A stretch of 64,000 nucleotides of DNA from Streptomyces ardesiacus (GCF_003112575.1 NZ_BEWC01000003.1:1-64000); one strand, 5' to 3'; counted from the stretch's first letter, positions 10,249 through 19,615 are shown. The notes: generated from the letters alone by a model not told the origin. Made by a program: numbers and translations.

Positions 10249-11865
10249 TCAGGGCAGCATCCAGCCCAGGACGGCCGTGGACTGCGCGACCACGATCAGG
10301 CACATCACCAGCAGCAGGCCGAGGCTCCAGGGCAGCACCTTGCGCAGCAGATCCCCTTCGCGGCCCGCGAGTCCGACGGCGGCACAGGCGATGGTGAGGT
10401 TCTGCGGGGAGATCATCTTGCCGAGGACGCCGCCGGAGCTGTTGGCGGCGGCCAGGAGTTCGGGCGAGAGGCCGGACTCCCGCGCGGCGGTCACCTGGAG
10501 AGCTCCGAAGAGCGCGTTGGCGGAGGTGTCGGAGCCGGAGACGGCGACGCCGAACCAGCCGAGGACCGGGGAGAGGAAGGCGAGCCCGGCGCCTGCCGCG
10601 GCGACGAAGTGGCCGATGGTGGCGGCCTGCCCGGAGAGGTTCATGACGTAGGCGAGGGCGAGGACCGAGGTGACGGTGAGGATCGCGAACCGCAGTTCGT
10701 GCACGGTCGCGAGCCACTCCCTGACCGCCACGCGCGCGTGCACGCCGAGGACGACGGCCGTGGCCAGCCCGGCGAACAGCACGAGCGTGCCGCCGGTGGA
10801 GACGATCGGCCAGGAGAAGACGTTCCCGCCCACCGGGTTGCCCTCGGGGTCGAACACGTCGAGGAACGGCCAGTCGTAGGACTGCGTGGCCTTCGCCAGC
10901 CAGTCCTTGACCGCCGGGATCTGCGCGACGGAGAAGACGGCGACGATCAGCGCGTACGGCGCGTAGGCCCGTGCCACCTCCCGCGCGGAGTCCTCCTCGT
11001 CCAGTTCCTCACTGCGTACGCCGGTCAGCACGGACGCGCGTACGGGCTCGGCCGCGGGCCTGCGGGAGTGCGGTACGGCGACCAGGGCGGCGGCGCCGAT
11101 CAGGGCGGCGGCGATGTCGGCGAGCTGGGCGGAGACGTAGTTGGAGGCGACGAACTGGGCGACGGCGAAGGCGACTCCGCAGGCCAGCGCGGGCACCCAG
11201 GTCTCGCGCAGCCCGCGCCGCCCGTCGACCAGGGCGACGAGGAGCAGCGGCACGACGAGGGCGAGCAGCGGCGTCTGACGGCCCACCACGGAGGCGACGT
11301 CGTCCAGGGGCAGCCCGGTGACCTGGGCCAGCGTCACCACGGGGGTGCCCATGGCGCCGAAGGCGACCGGCGCGGTGTTGGCGACCAGGGAGACGACGGC
11401 GGCGCGCACGGGGTCGAAGCCGAGGGCGACGAGCATGACCGAGCAGATCGCGACGGGCGCCCCGAACCCGGCGAGGGCCTCCAGGAGGGCGCCGAAGCAG
11501 AATGCGACGACGAGGGCCTGGATGCGGGGGTCGTCGGAGAGCCGGCCGAAGGAGCGGCGCAGGATGTCGAAGTGCCGGGTGCGGACGGTCATCCGGTAGA
11601 CCCACAGGGCGTTCACGACGATCCACAGGATGGGGAAGAGGCCGAAGACGGCTCCCTGGACGGCGCTGGAGGCCGTCTGGTCCAGGGGCATGCCGTAGGC
11701 GAGCCAGGCGACGAGCACGGCGGCCAGGAGGCCGATGAGGCCGGCCAGGTGCGCCTTCATCCGGACGCCGCCCAGCAGGACGAGGACGATCACCAGGGGC
11801 AGGGCCGCCACGAGGGCGGACAGGCCGAGTGAACCGGCGACGGGTTCCAGTTCCTGCACGTACAC
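10249..11865 (-). CDS. L-lactate permease (LctP family)
   Basis: A ~538-residue polytopic transporter with about 12-14 hydrophobic helices. Family-like segments include SALVAALPLVIVLVLLG, AGFGAPVAICSVMLVALGFDP, MGTPVVTLAQVTGLP and NLTIACAAVGLAGREGDLLRKVLPWSLG. LctP proteins carry L-lactate or glycolate with protons. The GTG at 11865 (VYVQELEPVAG) is preferred because GGGGAGG lies 5 bases upstream. The ATG at 11889 has no ribosome-binding site. It is separated from manB by 91 bases on the same strand. No lactate dehydrogenase gene is adjacent, so co-utilisation partners lie elsewhere. Confidence 0.9.
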   Translation of the reverse strand: MYVQELEPVAGSLGLSALVAALPLVIVLVLLGGVRMKAHLAGLIGLLAAVLVAWLAYGMPLDQTASSAVQGAVFGLFPILWIVVNALWVYRMTVRTRHFDILRRSFGRLSDDPRIQALVVAFCFGALLEALAGFGAPVAICSVMLVALGFDPVRAAVVSLVANTAPVAFGAMGTPVVTLAQVTGLPLDDVASVVGRQTPLLALVVPLLLVALVDGRRGLRETWVPALACGVAFAVAQFVASNYVSAQLADIAAALIGAAALVAVPHSRRPAAEPVRASVLTGVRSEELDEEDSAREVARAYAPYALIVAVFSVAQIPAVKDWLAKATQSYDWPFLDVFDPEGNPVGGNVFSWPIVSTGGTLVLFAGLATAVVLGVHARVAVREWLATVHELRFAILTVTSVLALAYVMNLSGQAATIGHFVAAAGAGLAFLSPVLGWFGVAVSGSDTSANALFGALQVTAARESGLSPELLAAANSSGGVLGKMISPQNLTIACAAVGLAGREGDLLRKVLPWSLGLLLVMCLIVVAQSTAVLGWMLP

Positions 11866-12014
11866 GGGCGCCTCCCCGGATTCCGCCATGTGAAAGCGAT
11901 TTCTCGCGGCTTCCGGAATGGTCGTGTCCGCGACAAGCCAACGTCAATGGGCGTGCAGCAACGGATGTGACCGGTGACACGAAAGATGAAGACGGAACCG
12001 GGGGAAGGCGGCGC

Positions 12015-12434
12015 TCAGTTGTCCGGTGAGCGCAGGACCCTCAGGTGGCCGCGGCGCGCGACCTCCATCGGGTCGGCCGTGCGTCCGCCGCCCGCCTCGG
12101 CCGCCCGCTCCTGGGGCCGGGCCGCCTCGCGCACCGCGTTGGCGAGCGCTTCCAGGTCGTCGCCGCTGGGACGGGCCGGGGCCGATCCGTCGAGCAGACG
12201 GACGACCTCCCAGCCGCGCGGGGCGGTGAGGCGCTCGGAGTGCTCGGCGCACAGGTCGTAGCAGTGGGGTTCGGCGTAGGTGGCGAGCGGGCCGAGGACC
12301 GCGGTCGAGTCGGCGTAGACGTACGTCAGCGTCGCGACGGCGGGACGGCCGCAGGCGGTGCGCGAACAGCGACGTACAGGGCTCACGATGTTGGACGGTA
12401 CCGCACTCTTGAGCGGGCCGCGACGACTCTCCAC
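12015..12434 (-). CDS. DUF3499 family zinc-ribbon-like protein
   Basis: A 139-residue conserved actinobacterial protein. The core is RRCSRTACGRPAVATLTYVYADSTAVLGPL...EPHCYDLCAEHSERL, where Cys pairs (C-x4-C and C-x2-C) look like a metal-binding ribbon. The remainder is Ala/Arg-rich. The GTG at 12434 (VESRRGPLKS) has GGAGGT eight bases upstream. The open frame continues upstream but that part is not homologous. The function is unknown. Its neighbourhood (manB on one side, a metallopeptidase-like gene, whiB and fbiA on the other) is conserved in actinobacteria. It is divergent from the gene at 12726 across ~290 bases. Confidence 0.85.
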   Translation of the reverse strand: MESRRGPLKSAVPSNIVSPVRRCSRTACGRPAVATLTYVYADSTAVLGPLATYAEPHCYDLCAEHSERLTAPRGWEVVRLLDGSAPARPSGDDLEALANAVREAARPQERAAEAGGGRTADPMEVARRGHLRVLRSPDN

Positions 12435-12725
12435 CGGGTCACACCTCCGTGTCGTGGCGTGAAACGTTCTGTGGCCCTCTCGTGCACCCCCGTTCGACCT
12501 GCGCCGACACTGGTCCCGAGGAGGTCGGACCGATCGGAAAGCGGTCACGACCCGATACAAACAACGACATTTGCCTTGAGTTCCGCGGTCACGGAAAGAT
12601 ATCGAATTGAGCCCAACCTTGGCCGGAATGGTCATCCGGCGACAGGCCGAGGGTGCCCGCGCCACACGGCCCACCGGGCCCGTGCGGGCCGGGCGTGTGG
12701 CTCCGGCACGGACTACCCTTCACCA

Positions 12726-13181
12726 GTGATGGACAACCCCGTGTCGCCCCGTGATGCCGGCCGCCCCGGGCCCCGCCGTCGTGATCGCCACGGTCGGGGC
12801 ATGCGTGGCCCGGTCGCACCCCCGCAGGTGCCGCTCGCCGCGAGCCGCGGCGAGGTGTTCGCCGACCTGGTGCAGGACTCCGTGGAGCGCCTTGAGCGGC
12901 GGTGGCCGCAACTCGCCGACATCGACTTCCTCGTCCTCGACGTGCCGCGGCCGGCCGCCGCCGGGGAGGCGTGGAACGACGAGGCGGTTCCGCTCGGCGG
13001 GACGGTGCCCTCCCGGGACGGGCGGCGGGGGCGGGTGGTCGTCTACCGGCGGCCCGTGGAGATCCGGACCAAGGGGCGCGACGAGCGGGCACTGCTGGTG
13101 CACGAGGTCGTCGTCGAACAGGTCGCCGAGCTGCTGGGGCTGACCCCGGAGACGGTGGATCCCCGGTACGGGGAGGACTGA
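12726..13181 (+). CDS. Minimal metallopeptidase-family (zincin-fold) protein, catalytic motif degenerate
   Basis: A 151-residue protein of the small metallopeptidase family found next to DUF3499/whiB in actinobacteria. The basic N-terminus (~30 residues) precedes a core RGEVFADLVQDSVERLERRWPQLADIDFLVLDVP...GRVVVYRRPVEIRTKGRDERALLVHEVVVEQVAELLGL. Active members have HExxH at the helix now reading HEVVVEQ; the third ligand His is Val here, so zinc proteolysis is doubtful. TACCCT lies six bases before GTG 12726, which suggests a leaderless start. The ATG three bases on is the alternative. The gene ends at a strong hairpin facing the DUF5719 gene. Confidence 0.8.
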   Translation: MMDNPVSPRDAGRPGPRRRDRHGRGMRGPVAPPQVPLAASRGEVFADLVQDSVERLERRWPQLADIDFLVLDVPRPAAAGEAWNDEAVPLGGTVPSRDGRRGRVVVYRRPVEIRTKGRDERALLVHEVVVEQVAELLGLTPETVDPRYGED

Positions 13182-13188
13182 GCGAGGA

Positions 13189-13228
13189 CGAGGACGGGGG
13201 GCGCCGCGCGGGGCGCCCACCGTCCTCG
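13189..13228. terminator. Bidirectional hairpin terminator
   Basis: Nine-base stem CGAGGACGG (13189-13197) / CCGTCCTCG (13220-13228), continued inward by GGGCGCC (13199-13205) / GGCGCCC (13212-13218). It lies between the convergent ends of the metallopeptidase-like and DUF5719 genes. Confidence 0.85.
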
Positions 13229-13250
13229 CTGCTTCCTCGCTGCTTCCGCG

Positions 13251-14753
13251 CTACTTCTGCAGGACGGACAGGTCCTCGGACGCGTTCGGCACCGCGACCG
13301 TGCCCCGGTCGTCGGGGAGGGTCTGGACGGTGAAGGACGCCACGTCGTCGTCCGAACCGGTCAGGGTGCGCGACGCGTAGACCGGGCCGCCCGACACGGT
13401 CTCGACGGTCAGCGCGTAGCTGCCCTTGAGTCCCGCGGGCACCGGCGCGTCGACGTTCTGGGTCGTGCCGGCCTTGAGCGTGTACGTCTTGGTCGCCGTC
13501 GTGCCGCCCTCGGTGCCCGCCGACGCGGTGACCTTGACCTTCGCGGCCGCCTGGGGCGCGGACAGGGCCAGGGTGGTGCTCTTGGCGCGGTTGTCGGCGG
13601 CCGTCGCGCGCGCGCCGACCGGGGCGGAGGCCGGGATGAACGCGGACTCCTGCTCGTCGCCCTTGCCCCGCACGACCCGGACCGCGGCCACGACCGGCAC
13701 GGAGCGGTCCGTCGGCGTCAGCACCAGCGAACCCGCCTCGCCGCGCGTGACCTCGCCGAGGTCGACGCCGGTCGTCATGCCGGCCTTGACGTGCACCGTC
13801 TCATGACCGGCGGGCGTGATCAGCCCGGACGGCGAGGCGAGCCGCACCTTCAGGTCGGCGTCGCTGCCGCCGGGCGTGAACAGCACCAGGCGGACGGCGG
13901 TGGCGTCCTTCGGGATGCCGGGCACGACGAGGTCGCCGGCCGGGTCGGCCGCCGCGGTCAGCCAGTCGCCGCCCGTCTTGTCGTCCAGGGCCTGCACCGC
14001 GGCGCCGAGCCGCCCGCTGCGCACGCCGACGTGCACGGTCAGGTCGGTCTCCTTCGCGTCGCTGAGCGTGGACAGCAGGAGGGAGTCACTGGCGTGCGGC
14101 GGCACGGTGATGCCCTCCCCCACCGTGGACTTGAGGGCGCCGTCCTTTCCGTACAGCTCGATGTCGACGACGGCCGCCGAGTCGTCGGGGTTGGTCAGGT
14201 GCACGTAGTCGGTGCGGCCGGAGGCCGTGCTGGCGCCCGGGAACCAGAACTCCGTGTCCGGGGCGGTGCAGTCGACGCCCTGCAGGCCGCGGCCCGTCCC
14301 GGCGGCGACCTCCGTGGTCTGCTGGACCGTCCAGCCGGGCGCCCGGCCGCCCTCGGCGGTGCCGATCAGGGCGGGGGTGTCGCCGCCGGTGGTCCTGCCG
14401 GCGGCGGGCGTGCCGGGCGCCTTGGGCTCGACGACCGGCTTCTCCTTCTTCTCGCCCTTGTCGTCGCCCTTGCCGCCGTCCCCGGTGGCATCCCCCGACT
14501 CCGCCGCCACGAGCGCGGCGTCGCCCTTCTCGTCGGCGCCCTGCGTGACGGGCGTGAACGACGTGTACGCGGTCTCGGCGAGGTCGGAGGTGCTGGGCGC
14601 CGGGCACAGCAGGCTGGTGCGCTCCACGGGCAGCCGCGCGGCCGGGGCCGCGGTGTCCTTGCCGGGGCCCTCGGGGGCGGAGACCGCCGCGAACCCGGTG
14701 ACGGCGGCGAGCGCGGTCGCGCAGGCGATCAGGGACAGGGTCGTGCGCTTCAC
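13251..14753 (-). CDS. Secreted DUF5719 family protein
   Basis: A 500-residue exported protein. A signal peptide (MKRTTLSLIACATALAAVTGFAAVSA) is followed by a Gly/Lys/Glu-rich low-complexity stretch (DATGDGGKGDDKGEKKEKPVVEPK, ~residues 88-115) and repeated beta-sandwich-like segments rich in Thr/Val/Ser to the end. No catalytic motif was recognised. The ATG overlaps the stop of the upstream glycosyltransferase by four bases (ATGA, 14750-14753), implying translational coupling. The pairing suggests an extracellular partner of that membrane glycosyltransferase, for example in surface-polymer assembly. That role is inference. Confidence 0.82.
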   Translation of the reverse strand: MKRTTLSLIACATALAAVTGFAAVSAPEGPGKDTAAPAARLPVERTSLLCPAPSTSDLAETAYTSFTPVTQGADEKGDAALVAAESGDATGDGGKGDDKGEKKEKPVVEPKAPGTPAAGRTTGGDTPALIGTAEGGRAPGWTVQQTTEVAAGTGRGLQGVDCTAPDTEFWFPGASTASGRTDYVHLTNPDDSAAVVDIELYGKDGALKSTVGEGITVPPHASDSLLLSTLSDAKETDLTVHVGVRSGRLGAAVQALDDKTGGDWLTAAADPAGDLVVPGIPKDATAVRLVLFTPGGSDADLKVRLASPSGLITPAGHETVHVKAGMTTGVDLGEVTRGEAGSLVLTPTDRSVPVVAAVRVVRGKGDEQESAFIPASAPVGARATAADNRAKSTTLALSAPQAAAKVKVTASAGTEGGTTATKTYTLKAGTTQNVDAPVPAGLKGSYALTVETVSGGPVYASRTLTGSDDDVASFTVQTLPDDRGTVAVPNASEDLSVLQK

Positions 14754-17700
14754 TGCTGGCTCCCGTCGGGACGCTCACTGCCCGTGCCGTGGGGCTGCTG
14801 GGGCTGCTGGGGCTGGGAAGGGTCGTACGGCGTGTCGTAGCCGCCCCGGCCGTAGGCCTGGTCGAACGCGGGGTCGTACCCGCCCTCCTGACCCTGCGTC
14901 GGACCGCCGTAGGCGTACGGGTCGTACGCGCCGCCCGTCCCGTACTGGGTGCCCTGGCCGCCCTGATAGGCGTCCTGCTGGTACGGATCGGCCTGGTACG
15001 GCTGCTGCCCGTACGCGCCGGGGTCGTACTGCTGGGCCTGCTGGGCCTGCTGGGCGCCCTGGTACTGCTCGCCGCCGTAGCCGCCGTCGTAGGAGCCGTA
15101 CTCGGCGCCGGTGTGGCCCGCCGTGTCCCACGCGCCGTACTCCTGCTGCTGCGGAACCGGCACGGGTGGCGCCGTGGGCGGCTCCGGAACCCCGGGCGCG
15201 TCGGCCGCCGTCCCGGGGCCCGGCTCCATGCCCGCCCCCGCTCCGGCTTCCGCCGCCTCCGCCTCCGCCTGGGCGCGCAGGCGCCGGGCCCGGCGCCCCT
15301 CGCCGTCGGCGGCCTGGGCGGGGACGAGCTGCTCGTCGGGCAGGTCGTCGTCGACGTCGCGGCGCCTGCCCGGCAGGGCGAGGACGACGAGGACGAGGCC
15401 GAGGAGACCCTGCGCCCACAGCCAGAGCGTGTGCGTGAACGGGATGTCGTAGGTGACGTCCAGCCGGCCGCCGGAGGCCGGGAGTTCGAAGCCCTGGGCC
15501 CAGCCGTCGACCGTGGTGCGGGTGAGCGGCTTGCCGTCCAGGGTCGCCGTCCAGCCCTCGGCGGCCGTGTCGGCCAGGCGCAGCACCCGGCCGTCGGGGC
15601 CCGCCTCGATGTCGGTGTGGATCTCGACGGGTCCGGCCGCCACGGGCTCGGCGCCGTGCGCACCGGACGTTCCGGCACCGGGCTTCTCGCCGGACACCAC
15701 GGTCGCGCGCGCGACCTCCTGGTTCACGCGCCACAGTCCGCTGCCGTCCTGCTGGCTGAGCCTGCTCAGTCCGGGCGTGGCGTCCAGGACGCGGGTGACG
15801 TCGCGCGGGGCGCCCTTGTGCACGAGCACGTAGCGCACGGCGAACCCGCCGAGCTGGTCGGCCTGGTCGGCGCCGGAGCCCGCCACGAGGTTGGCGACGA
15901 CCTTGTCGAGCGTGCTGTTGCCGCCGTCGCCGGAGGCCAGTTCGCCGTCGCCGAGGCGGACGCCGGAGCCGCGGACGAGCATGTAGCTCACGTGCGCGGC
16001 CGAGTCGCTGTCGAGGACGAGGGTGCGGGCCTGGTCGCGGGTGTGGCTCTCCTCGGCGACGAACGCGGGCACCTGCACGGGGTCGCGGCGCTCCACGGGA
16101 CCGTCGGCGCCGCCGATCATCCAGCCGGCGGCGGCGATCAGCGGGCCGAGGGCCGAGGCGAGGGCGATCAGGGCGGCGACGGGCTGGCGCCAGCCGAAGC
16201 TCTGCTCGGCCACGCGGAAGCGGGCCCCGTCGGCGCCGAGGGCCGCGGCGGACAGCAGGGCGATGCCGTAGACGAGGGTGGCGGGTCCGGCCCAGGCCGA
16301 GCGGTTGGACAGGACCGAGAAGACGAGGGCGACCAGGGCGACGGCCCAGGCCGTCCGGACGGCCGTCTGGCGCTCCGAGCGCAGCAGTGCCGCCAGCGCG
16401 GCCAGCACGATGCCGACGAGGAACAGCCCGCCGACCGTGCCGGGTCCGCCGGGGCTGGCACCGAGCAGGTCGAGCGCGGAGGCGGCCGAGGCGCCGTACG
16501 CGAGGCCGGCCTCGTCGAAGAAGCCGAACGGCAGCAGCGTCAGCGACCACGGGGCGAGCAGCAGCAGCGGGGTGCCGAGCTGGGCGAGGAAGCGCGGTCC
16601 GTACGCCGTGATCTCGCCGCGGCGCACGACGAGCACCCCGAGGCCGAGGATCAGCGCGACGGGCCACACGACGGGTGTGAAGGCGGTGGTGACGGTCAGC
16701 AGCAGCGCGTACGCCCAGGTGGCGCGCCAGCTTCCGCGGGCACCGGAGGGGGTGGCCAGACCGGCCGCCGCGACGCCCGCGCGGGCGATGAGCGGCAGCA
16801 GTACGGCGAGGACGGCGGTGCCGATGCGGCCGCCGGCGAGGGCGCCGGTGGCGGCGGGCAGGAAGGCGTAGGCGACCGCGGCCCAGGCGCGCAGCAGCCG
16901 GGAGGGGACCAGCGGGCGGGAGGCGAAGTACGCGGTGGCGCCCGCGAGCGGCACCGAGCAGACCAGCAGCAGGGTGACGGCGAGTCCGGTGGAGCCGAGC
17001 AGGACGGAGGCGAACGTGGCGAGGATCGCGAGGTAGGGCGGCGCGGAGGCGGTGCCGCCGGTGCCGACGGTGTGCCAGGCGTCCATGTACCGCGACCACA
17101 GCTCGCCGGCGCCGGCCGGTGCCGGCAGCAGCGCGCCGCCCGCGAGAGCACCGCCGCCCAGGAGCGCGCGGCAGGCCACCAGGGAGACGAGCAGCAGCAC
17201 CAGGAAGAGCACCGGTCCCGGCTTGCGGGCGATGCGCTTGAGGCGGGCGAACTGCTCGACCTCCAGGAAGTCGGCGTCGTCGCCGCCGGGTCCGGACTCG
17301 ATGGCACCGCCGTGCCGTCCGGCGCCCGTGGCGGCCTCGGCGTCGGAACCGCCGAAGAGATCGCCCGCGACCTGCTCGACGGTGGCGCGGACGGTGGCGC
17401 CGGGCGGCGGGAACAGGGGCCGCAGTTCGTCCTTCTCGATCTGCGGGCGCCCGCGTTCGCGCCGGCCGGCGACGATGCGCTCGGGGCGCAGCAGGACGCC
17501 CAGCAGGCCGCGGATCTCGTCGAGGGCCTGGCCGGGGACCTTGCCGACGAGGTAGGCGACGGTCCGCAGCAGGGTGCCGAGGACGATGCGCAGCAGCACC
17601 CAGGGCAGGGCCGCGGTGCGGGTGTTGACCAGGAGGGTGTGGACCGCTCCGGCCTTGTCCACCTTGTGCGGGGAGGCGGTGGTGCGGCCCGCGCAGTCGA

Positions 17701-18562
17701 CGGCGCGGCGTTCGCGCGAGGCCGCCTCGGCGTGGCGGACGACCGCCTCGGGGGCGACGAGGACGCGCATTCCGGCGGCGTGCGCGCGCCAGCACAGGTC
17801 GACGTCGTCGCGCATCAGGGGCAGCCTGCGGTCGAATCCGCCGAGCCGCTCGAAGACGTCGCGCCGGATCAGCATGCCGGCGGTGGACACCGACAGCACG
17901 GGGCGGACGTGGTCGTGCTGGCCCTGGTCCTGTTCGCGGCGGTCCAGGCCGGTCCAGCGGCGGCCGGAGTTGGCGATGGAGACGCCGACTTCGAGCAGCT
18001 GGCGGCGGTCGTACCAGCCGCGGAGCTTGGGGCCGACCACGGCGACGTCGTCGCGGCCGAGTTCGTACTCGGTGTCCACGACGCGCAGCAGTTGGGCGAG
18101 GGCGTCGGGTTCGGGGGCGCAGTCGTCGTGCAGCAGCCACAGCCACTGGACCGGCTCGCCGTGGGGCAGCTCCGGCAGGTCGTAGGCGTCGTCGCGCCAG
18201 GTGCGCGTGACGGGGTCCCAGCCGCTGGGCCGCCTCAGGTACGGCAGGTCCTCGGGGGTGAGGAGGGGGGCGGTGCGGGCGGCCTCCTCGACGGCCTGGC
18301 CGAAGCCGGTGCGCCGGGCGAGGTGGAGCACGCGCTCGTCGCCGAGGGCCTCGGCGACCAGCCGGGAGGAGCCGTCGGCGCTGCCGGTGTCGGCGGCCAC
18401 GGCGTACTGGACGGGGCGCTCCTGGCCGAGCAGCCCGGCGAGCGCGTCGGGCAGCCAGCGCTCTCCGTCGTGGGCGACGAGGACCGCGGTCACCACGTGA
18501 CGCGGGAACTCAGGTGTGGCAGCGAGGTCTTGCTGGGCTGCCGTGTGACTCTGCACGGACAT
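14750..18562 (-). CDS. Giant membrane GT2-family glycosyltransferase with disordered Tyr/Gln/Gly-rich tail
   Basis: A 1270-residue protein. Residues ~20-285 are a GT2 nucleotide-sugar transferase domain (VVTAVLVAHDGERWLPDAL, WLWLLHDDCAPEPDAL with the acidic metal motif, SVSTAGMLIRRDVFERLGGFD, RDDVDLCWRAHAAGMRVL). About a dozen membrane helices then occupy residues ~325-800, followed by a large extracytoplasmic region, a last helix (FTHTLWLWAQGLLGLVLVVLALPG) and a ~205-residue cytoplasmic tail. The tail is rich in Tyr, Gln, Gly and Pro (QQYDPGAYGQQPYQADPYQQ). The start ATG is 18562. It overlaps the DUF5719 gene and lies just downstream of whiB. A role in polyprenyl-linked glycan or surface polymer synthesis is likely; the sugar is unknown. 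Confidence 0.88.
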   Translation of the reverse strand: MSVQSHTAAQQDLAATPEFPRHVVTAVLVAHDGERWLPDALAGLLGQERPVQYAVAADTGSADGSSRLVAEALGDERVLHLARRTGFGQAVEEAARTAPLLTPEDLPYLRRPSGWDPVTRTWRDDAYDLPELPHGEPVQWLWLLHDDCAPEPDALAQLLRVVDTEYELGRDDVAVVGPKLRGWYDRRQLLEVGVSIANSGRRWTGLDRREQDQGQHDHVRPVLSVSTAGMLIRRDVFERLGGFDRRLPLMRDDVDLCWRAHAAGMRVLVAPEAVVRHAEAASRERRAVDCAGRTTASPHKVDKAGAVHTLLVNTRTAALPWVLLRIVLGTLLRTVAYLVGKVPGQALDEIRGLLGVLLRPERIVAGRRERGRPQIEKDELRPLFPPPGATVRATVEQVAGDLFGGSDAEAATGAGRHGGAIESGPGGDDADFLEVEQFARLKRIARKPGPVLFLVLLLVSLVACRALLGGGALAGGALLPAPAGAGELWSRYMDAWHTVGTGGTASAPPYLAILATFASVLLGSTGLAVTLLLVCSVPLAGATAYFASRPLVPSRLLRAWAAVAYAFLPAATGALAGGRIGTAVLAVLLPLIARAGVAAAGLATPSGARGSWRATWAYALLLTVTTAFTPVVWPVALILGLGVLVVRRGEITAYGPRFLAQLGTPLLLLAPWSLTLLPFGFFDEAGLAYGASAASALDLLGASPGGPGTVGGLFLVGIVLAALAALLRSERQTAVRTAWAVALVALVFSVLSNRSAWAGPATLVYGIALLSAAALGADGARFRVAEQSFGWRQPVAALIALASALGPLIAAAGWMIGGADGPVERRDPVQVPAFVAEESHTRDQARTLVLDSDSAAHVSYMLVRGSGVRLGDGELASGDGGNSTLDKVVANLVAGSGADQADQLGGFAVRYVLVHKGAPRDVTRVLDATPGLSRLSQQDGSGLWRVNQEVARATVVSGEKPGAGTSGAHGAEPVAAGPVEIHTDIEAGPDGRVLRLADTAAEGWTATLDGKPLTRTTVDGWAQGFELPASGGRLDVTYDIPFTHTLWLWAQGLLGLVLVVLALPGRRRDVDDDLPDEQLVPAQAADGEGRRARRLRAQAEAEAAEAGAGAGMEPGPGTAADAPGVPEPPTAPPVPVPQQQEYGAWDTAGHTGAEYGSYDGGYGGEQYQGAQQAQQAQQYDPGAYGQQPYQADPYQQDAYQGGQGTQYGTGGAYDPYAYGGPTQGQEGGYDPAFDQAYGRGGYDTPYDPSQPQQPQQPHGTGSERPDGSQQ

Positions 18563-18789
18563 CGAGGTACGGGCCCCGGTTCGGTGGACTGCGGTGGACC
18601 CCCCGTGCCCGTGGGGCGGCGGGGCGGTCTCGGACGAGCGCCCACACTATCGGCTGGACACAGGGGCGGCCCGCCGCCTGTGGACAACCCACCGGCGACG
18701 GGCCGTTCCCGCTGCTCGGACCGTTTGCACGGGCCTTTCTGCCGCCGCGTCAGGCCGCGGCCCCAGACCGGGCCCCGGAGCAGGACGGC

Positions 18790-19053
18790 TCAGACCGCGG
18801 CCTTCTTCAGCCGGCGGCGCTCCCGCTCGGACAGGCCGCCCCAGATGCCGAAACGCTCGTCGTTGGCGAGGGCGTACTCGAGGCATTCGGAGCGGACCTC
18901 ACAGGCGAGGCAGACCTTCTTGGCCTCGCGGGTGGAGCCGCCCTTCTCGGGGAAGAAGGACTCGGGGTCGGTCTGGGCGCACAGTGCGCGCTCCTGCCAG
19001 CCGAGTTCCTCGTCCGCGTCGTCGACCAGCAGTTGCTGCACCAGCTCGGTCAT
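18790..19053 (-). CDS. whiB: WhiB-type iron-sulfur transcriptional regulator
   Basis: An 87-residue Wbl protein. Four cysteines for a [4Fe-4S] cluster are placed as ALCAQTD, then CLACEVRSEC, followed by the GIWGG turn and a basic C-terminus (LSERERRRLKKAAV) for DNA contact. Length, acidic N-terminus (ELVQQLLVDDADEEL) and position near fbiA match the canonical WhiB of Streptomyces (WhiB2 in mycobacteria), which works with WhiA to trigger sporulation septation. The start ATG is 19053. The 685-base region upstream, shared with the cdo gene, probably carries its developmental promoters; none was identified with certainty. Confidence 0.96.
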   Translation of the reverse strand: MTELVQQLLVDDADEELGWQERALCAQTDPESFFPEKGGSTREAKKVCLACEVRSECLEYALANDERFGIWGGLSERERRRLKKAAV

Positions 19054-19483
19054 GTGCGCCCCTCGTCTGTCTTTCGCGTCCCCGTGATCCAGCCGTTATC
19101 GATTCCGGCTGAACGACACGAGTGAAATTACAAGTGTGCTGCTCCGGGCGAGTCAAGCCGAGATCTGCTATTGGGCCCCTTATTCACTCTGCGGAACCAA
19201 GGCCATGCAGTAAGTGTTCAAATCGCCATAAACCTTCACATAGCGATGTGACCACCAGAGAGCCCGTCCCGTTCGACGCCTGCATCAGGAAGGACGCCCC
19301 GGCGATCGATCCCGTTCCGATACACGCGCCGAAGCGAACCTGATCACATTCGGATCACGGGATCGCAACGGGGGTTGTGCGCCCGGCTTGTGCGCCATGT
19401 GTCCCGGAAGTCGTCCGAGCAAACCTTTCGGCAGGACGAACAACCGGATGAGGTGAAACATGTCCCACATAACGGGCATCGAG
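19054..19483. other. Intergenic region between whiB and the cdo leader
   Basis: AT-richer than its surroundings. It should contain the whiB promoter on the minus strand. I saw no convincing coding frame and no unambiguous -35/-10 pair. The short frame ATGTCCCAC...TGA at 19460-19501 overlaps the -35 of the cdo leader promoter and is probably chance. Confidence 0.5.
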
Positions 19484-19512
19484 TTGACAGTGCTGGTGTG
19501 AACCGCTGTCCT
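19484..19512 (+). promoter_or_regulatory. Promoter of the cysteine-rich uORF and cdo
   Basis: Perfect -35 TTGACA (19484-19489), 17-base spacer, weak -10 TGTCCT (19507-19512). Seven bases later is the A of an ATG at 19520, so the transcript could start at the initiation codon (leaderless). Confidence 0.55.
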
Positions 19513-19519
19513 AGTGGGC

Positions 19520-19615
19520 ATGCTCGCGAACTTGGCGCTCGCCTCGACCCGCACCGCCGGGTCCCACGGTGCTGCCCGCGCTCGCTGTAGCTGTTGTCGC
19601 TGTTCCAGCCGTTGA
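19520..19615 (+). CDS. Short Cys-codon-rich upstream ORF (candidate cysteine-responsive leader peptide)
   Basis: A 31-codon frame beginning MLANLALAST and ending RCSCCRCSSR before TGA. Four cysteine codons fall within its last ten sense codons, whereas Cys is rare in this genome. It has no ribosome-binding site, but the TTGACA promoter places the transcript start at or next to the ATG. The stop overlaps a potential stem (AGCCG 19615-19619 / CGGCT 19629-19633) and a second hairpin follows (CGAGTC 19639-19644 / GACTCG 19650-19655). The cysteine dioxygenase gene starts 123 bases downstream. This architecture matches the leaderless Cys-rich attenuator peptides described before sulfur genes in mycobacteria. 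Regulation here is inferred, not shown. Confidence 0.6.
   Translation: MLANLALASTRTAGSHGAARARCSCCRCSSR

Noticed and set aside
14789..19087. Very long open frame on the plus strand (over 1400 codons)
   Set aside because: It is antisense to the glycosyltransferase and whiB. Its composition (Gly/Arg/Ala/Val repeats) is that of the third-position GC shadow of a real gene.
19460..19501. 13-codon frame with a good GAGGTGA site before the Cys-rich uORF
   Set aside because: It contains the TTGACA -35 of the downstream promoter and has no distinctive codons, so it is likely chance, though not excluded.
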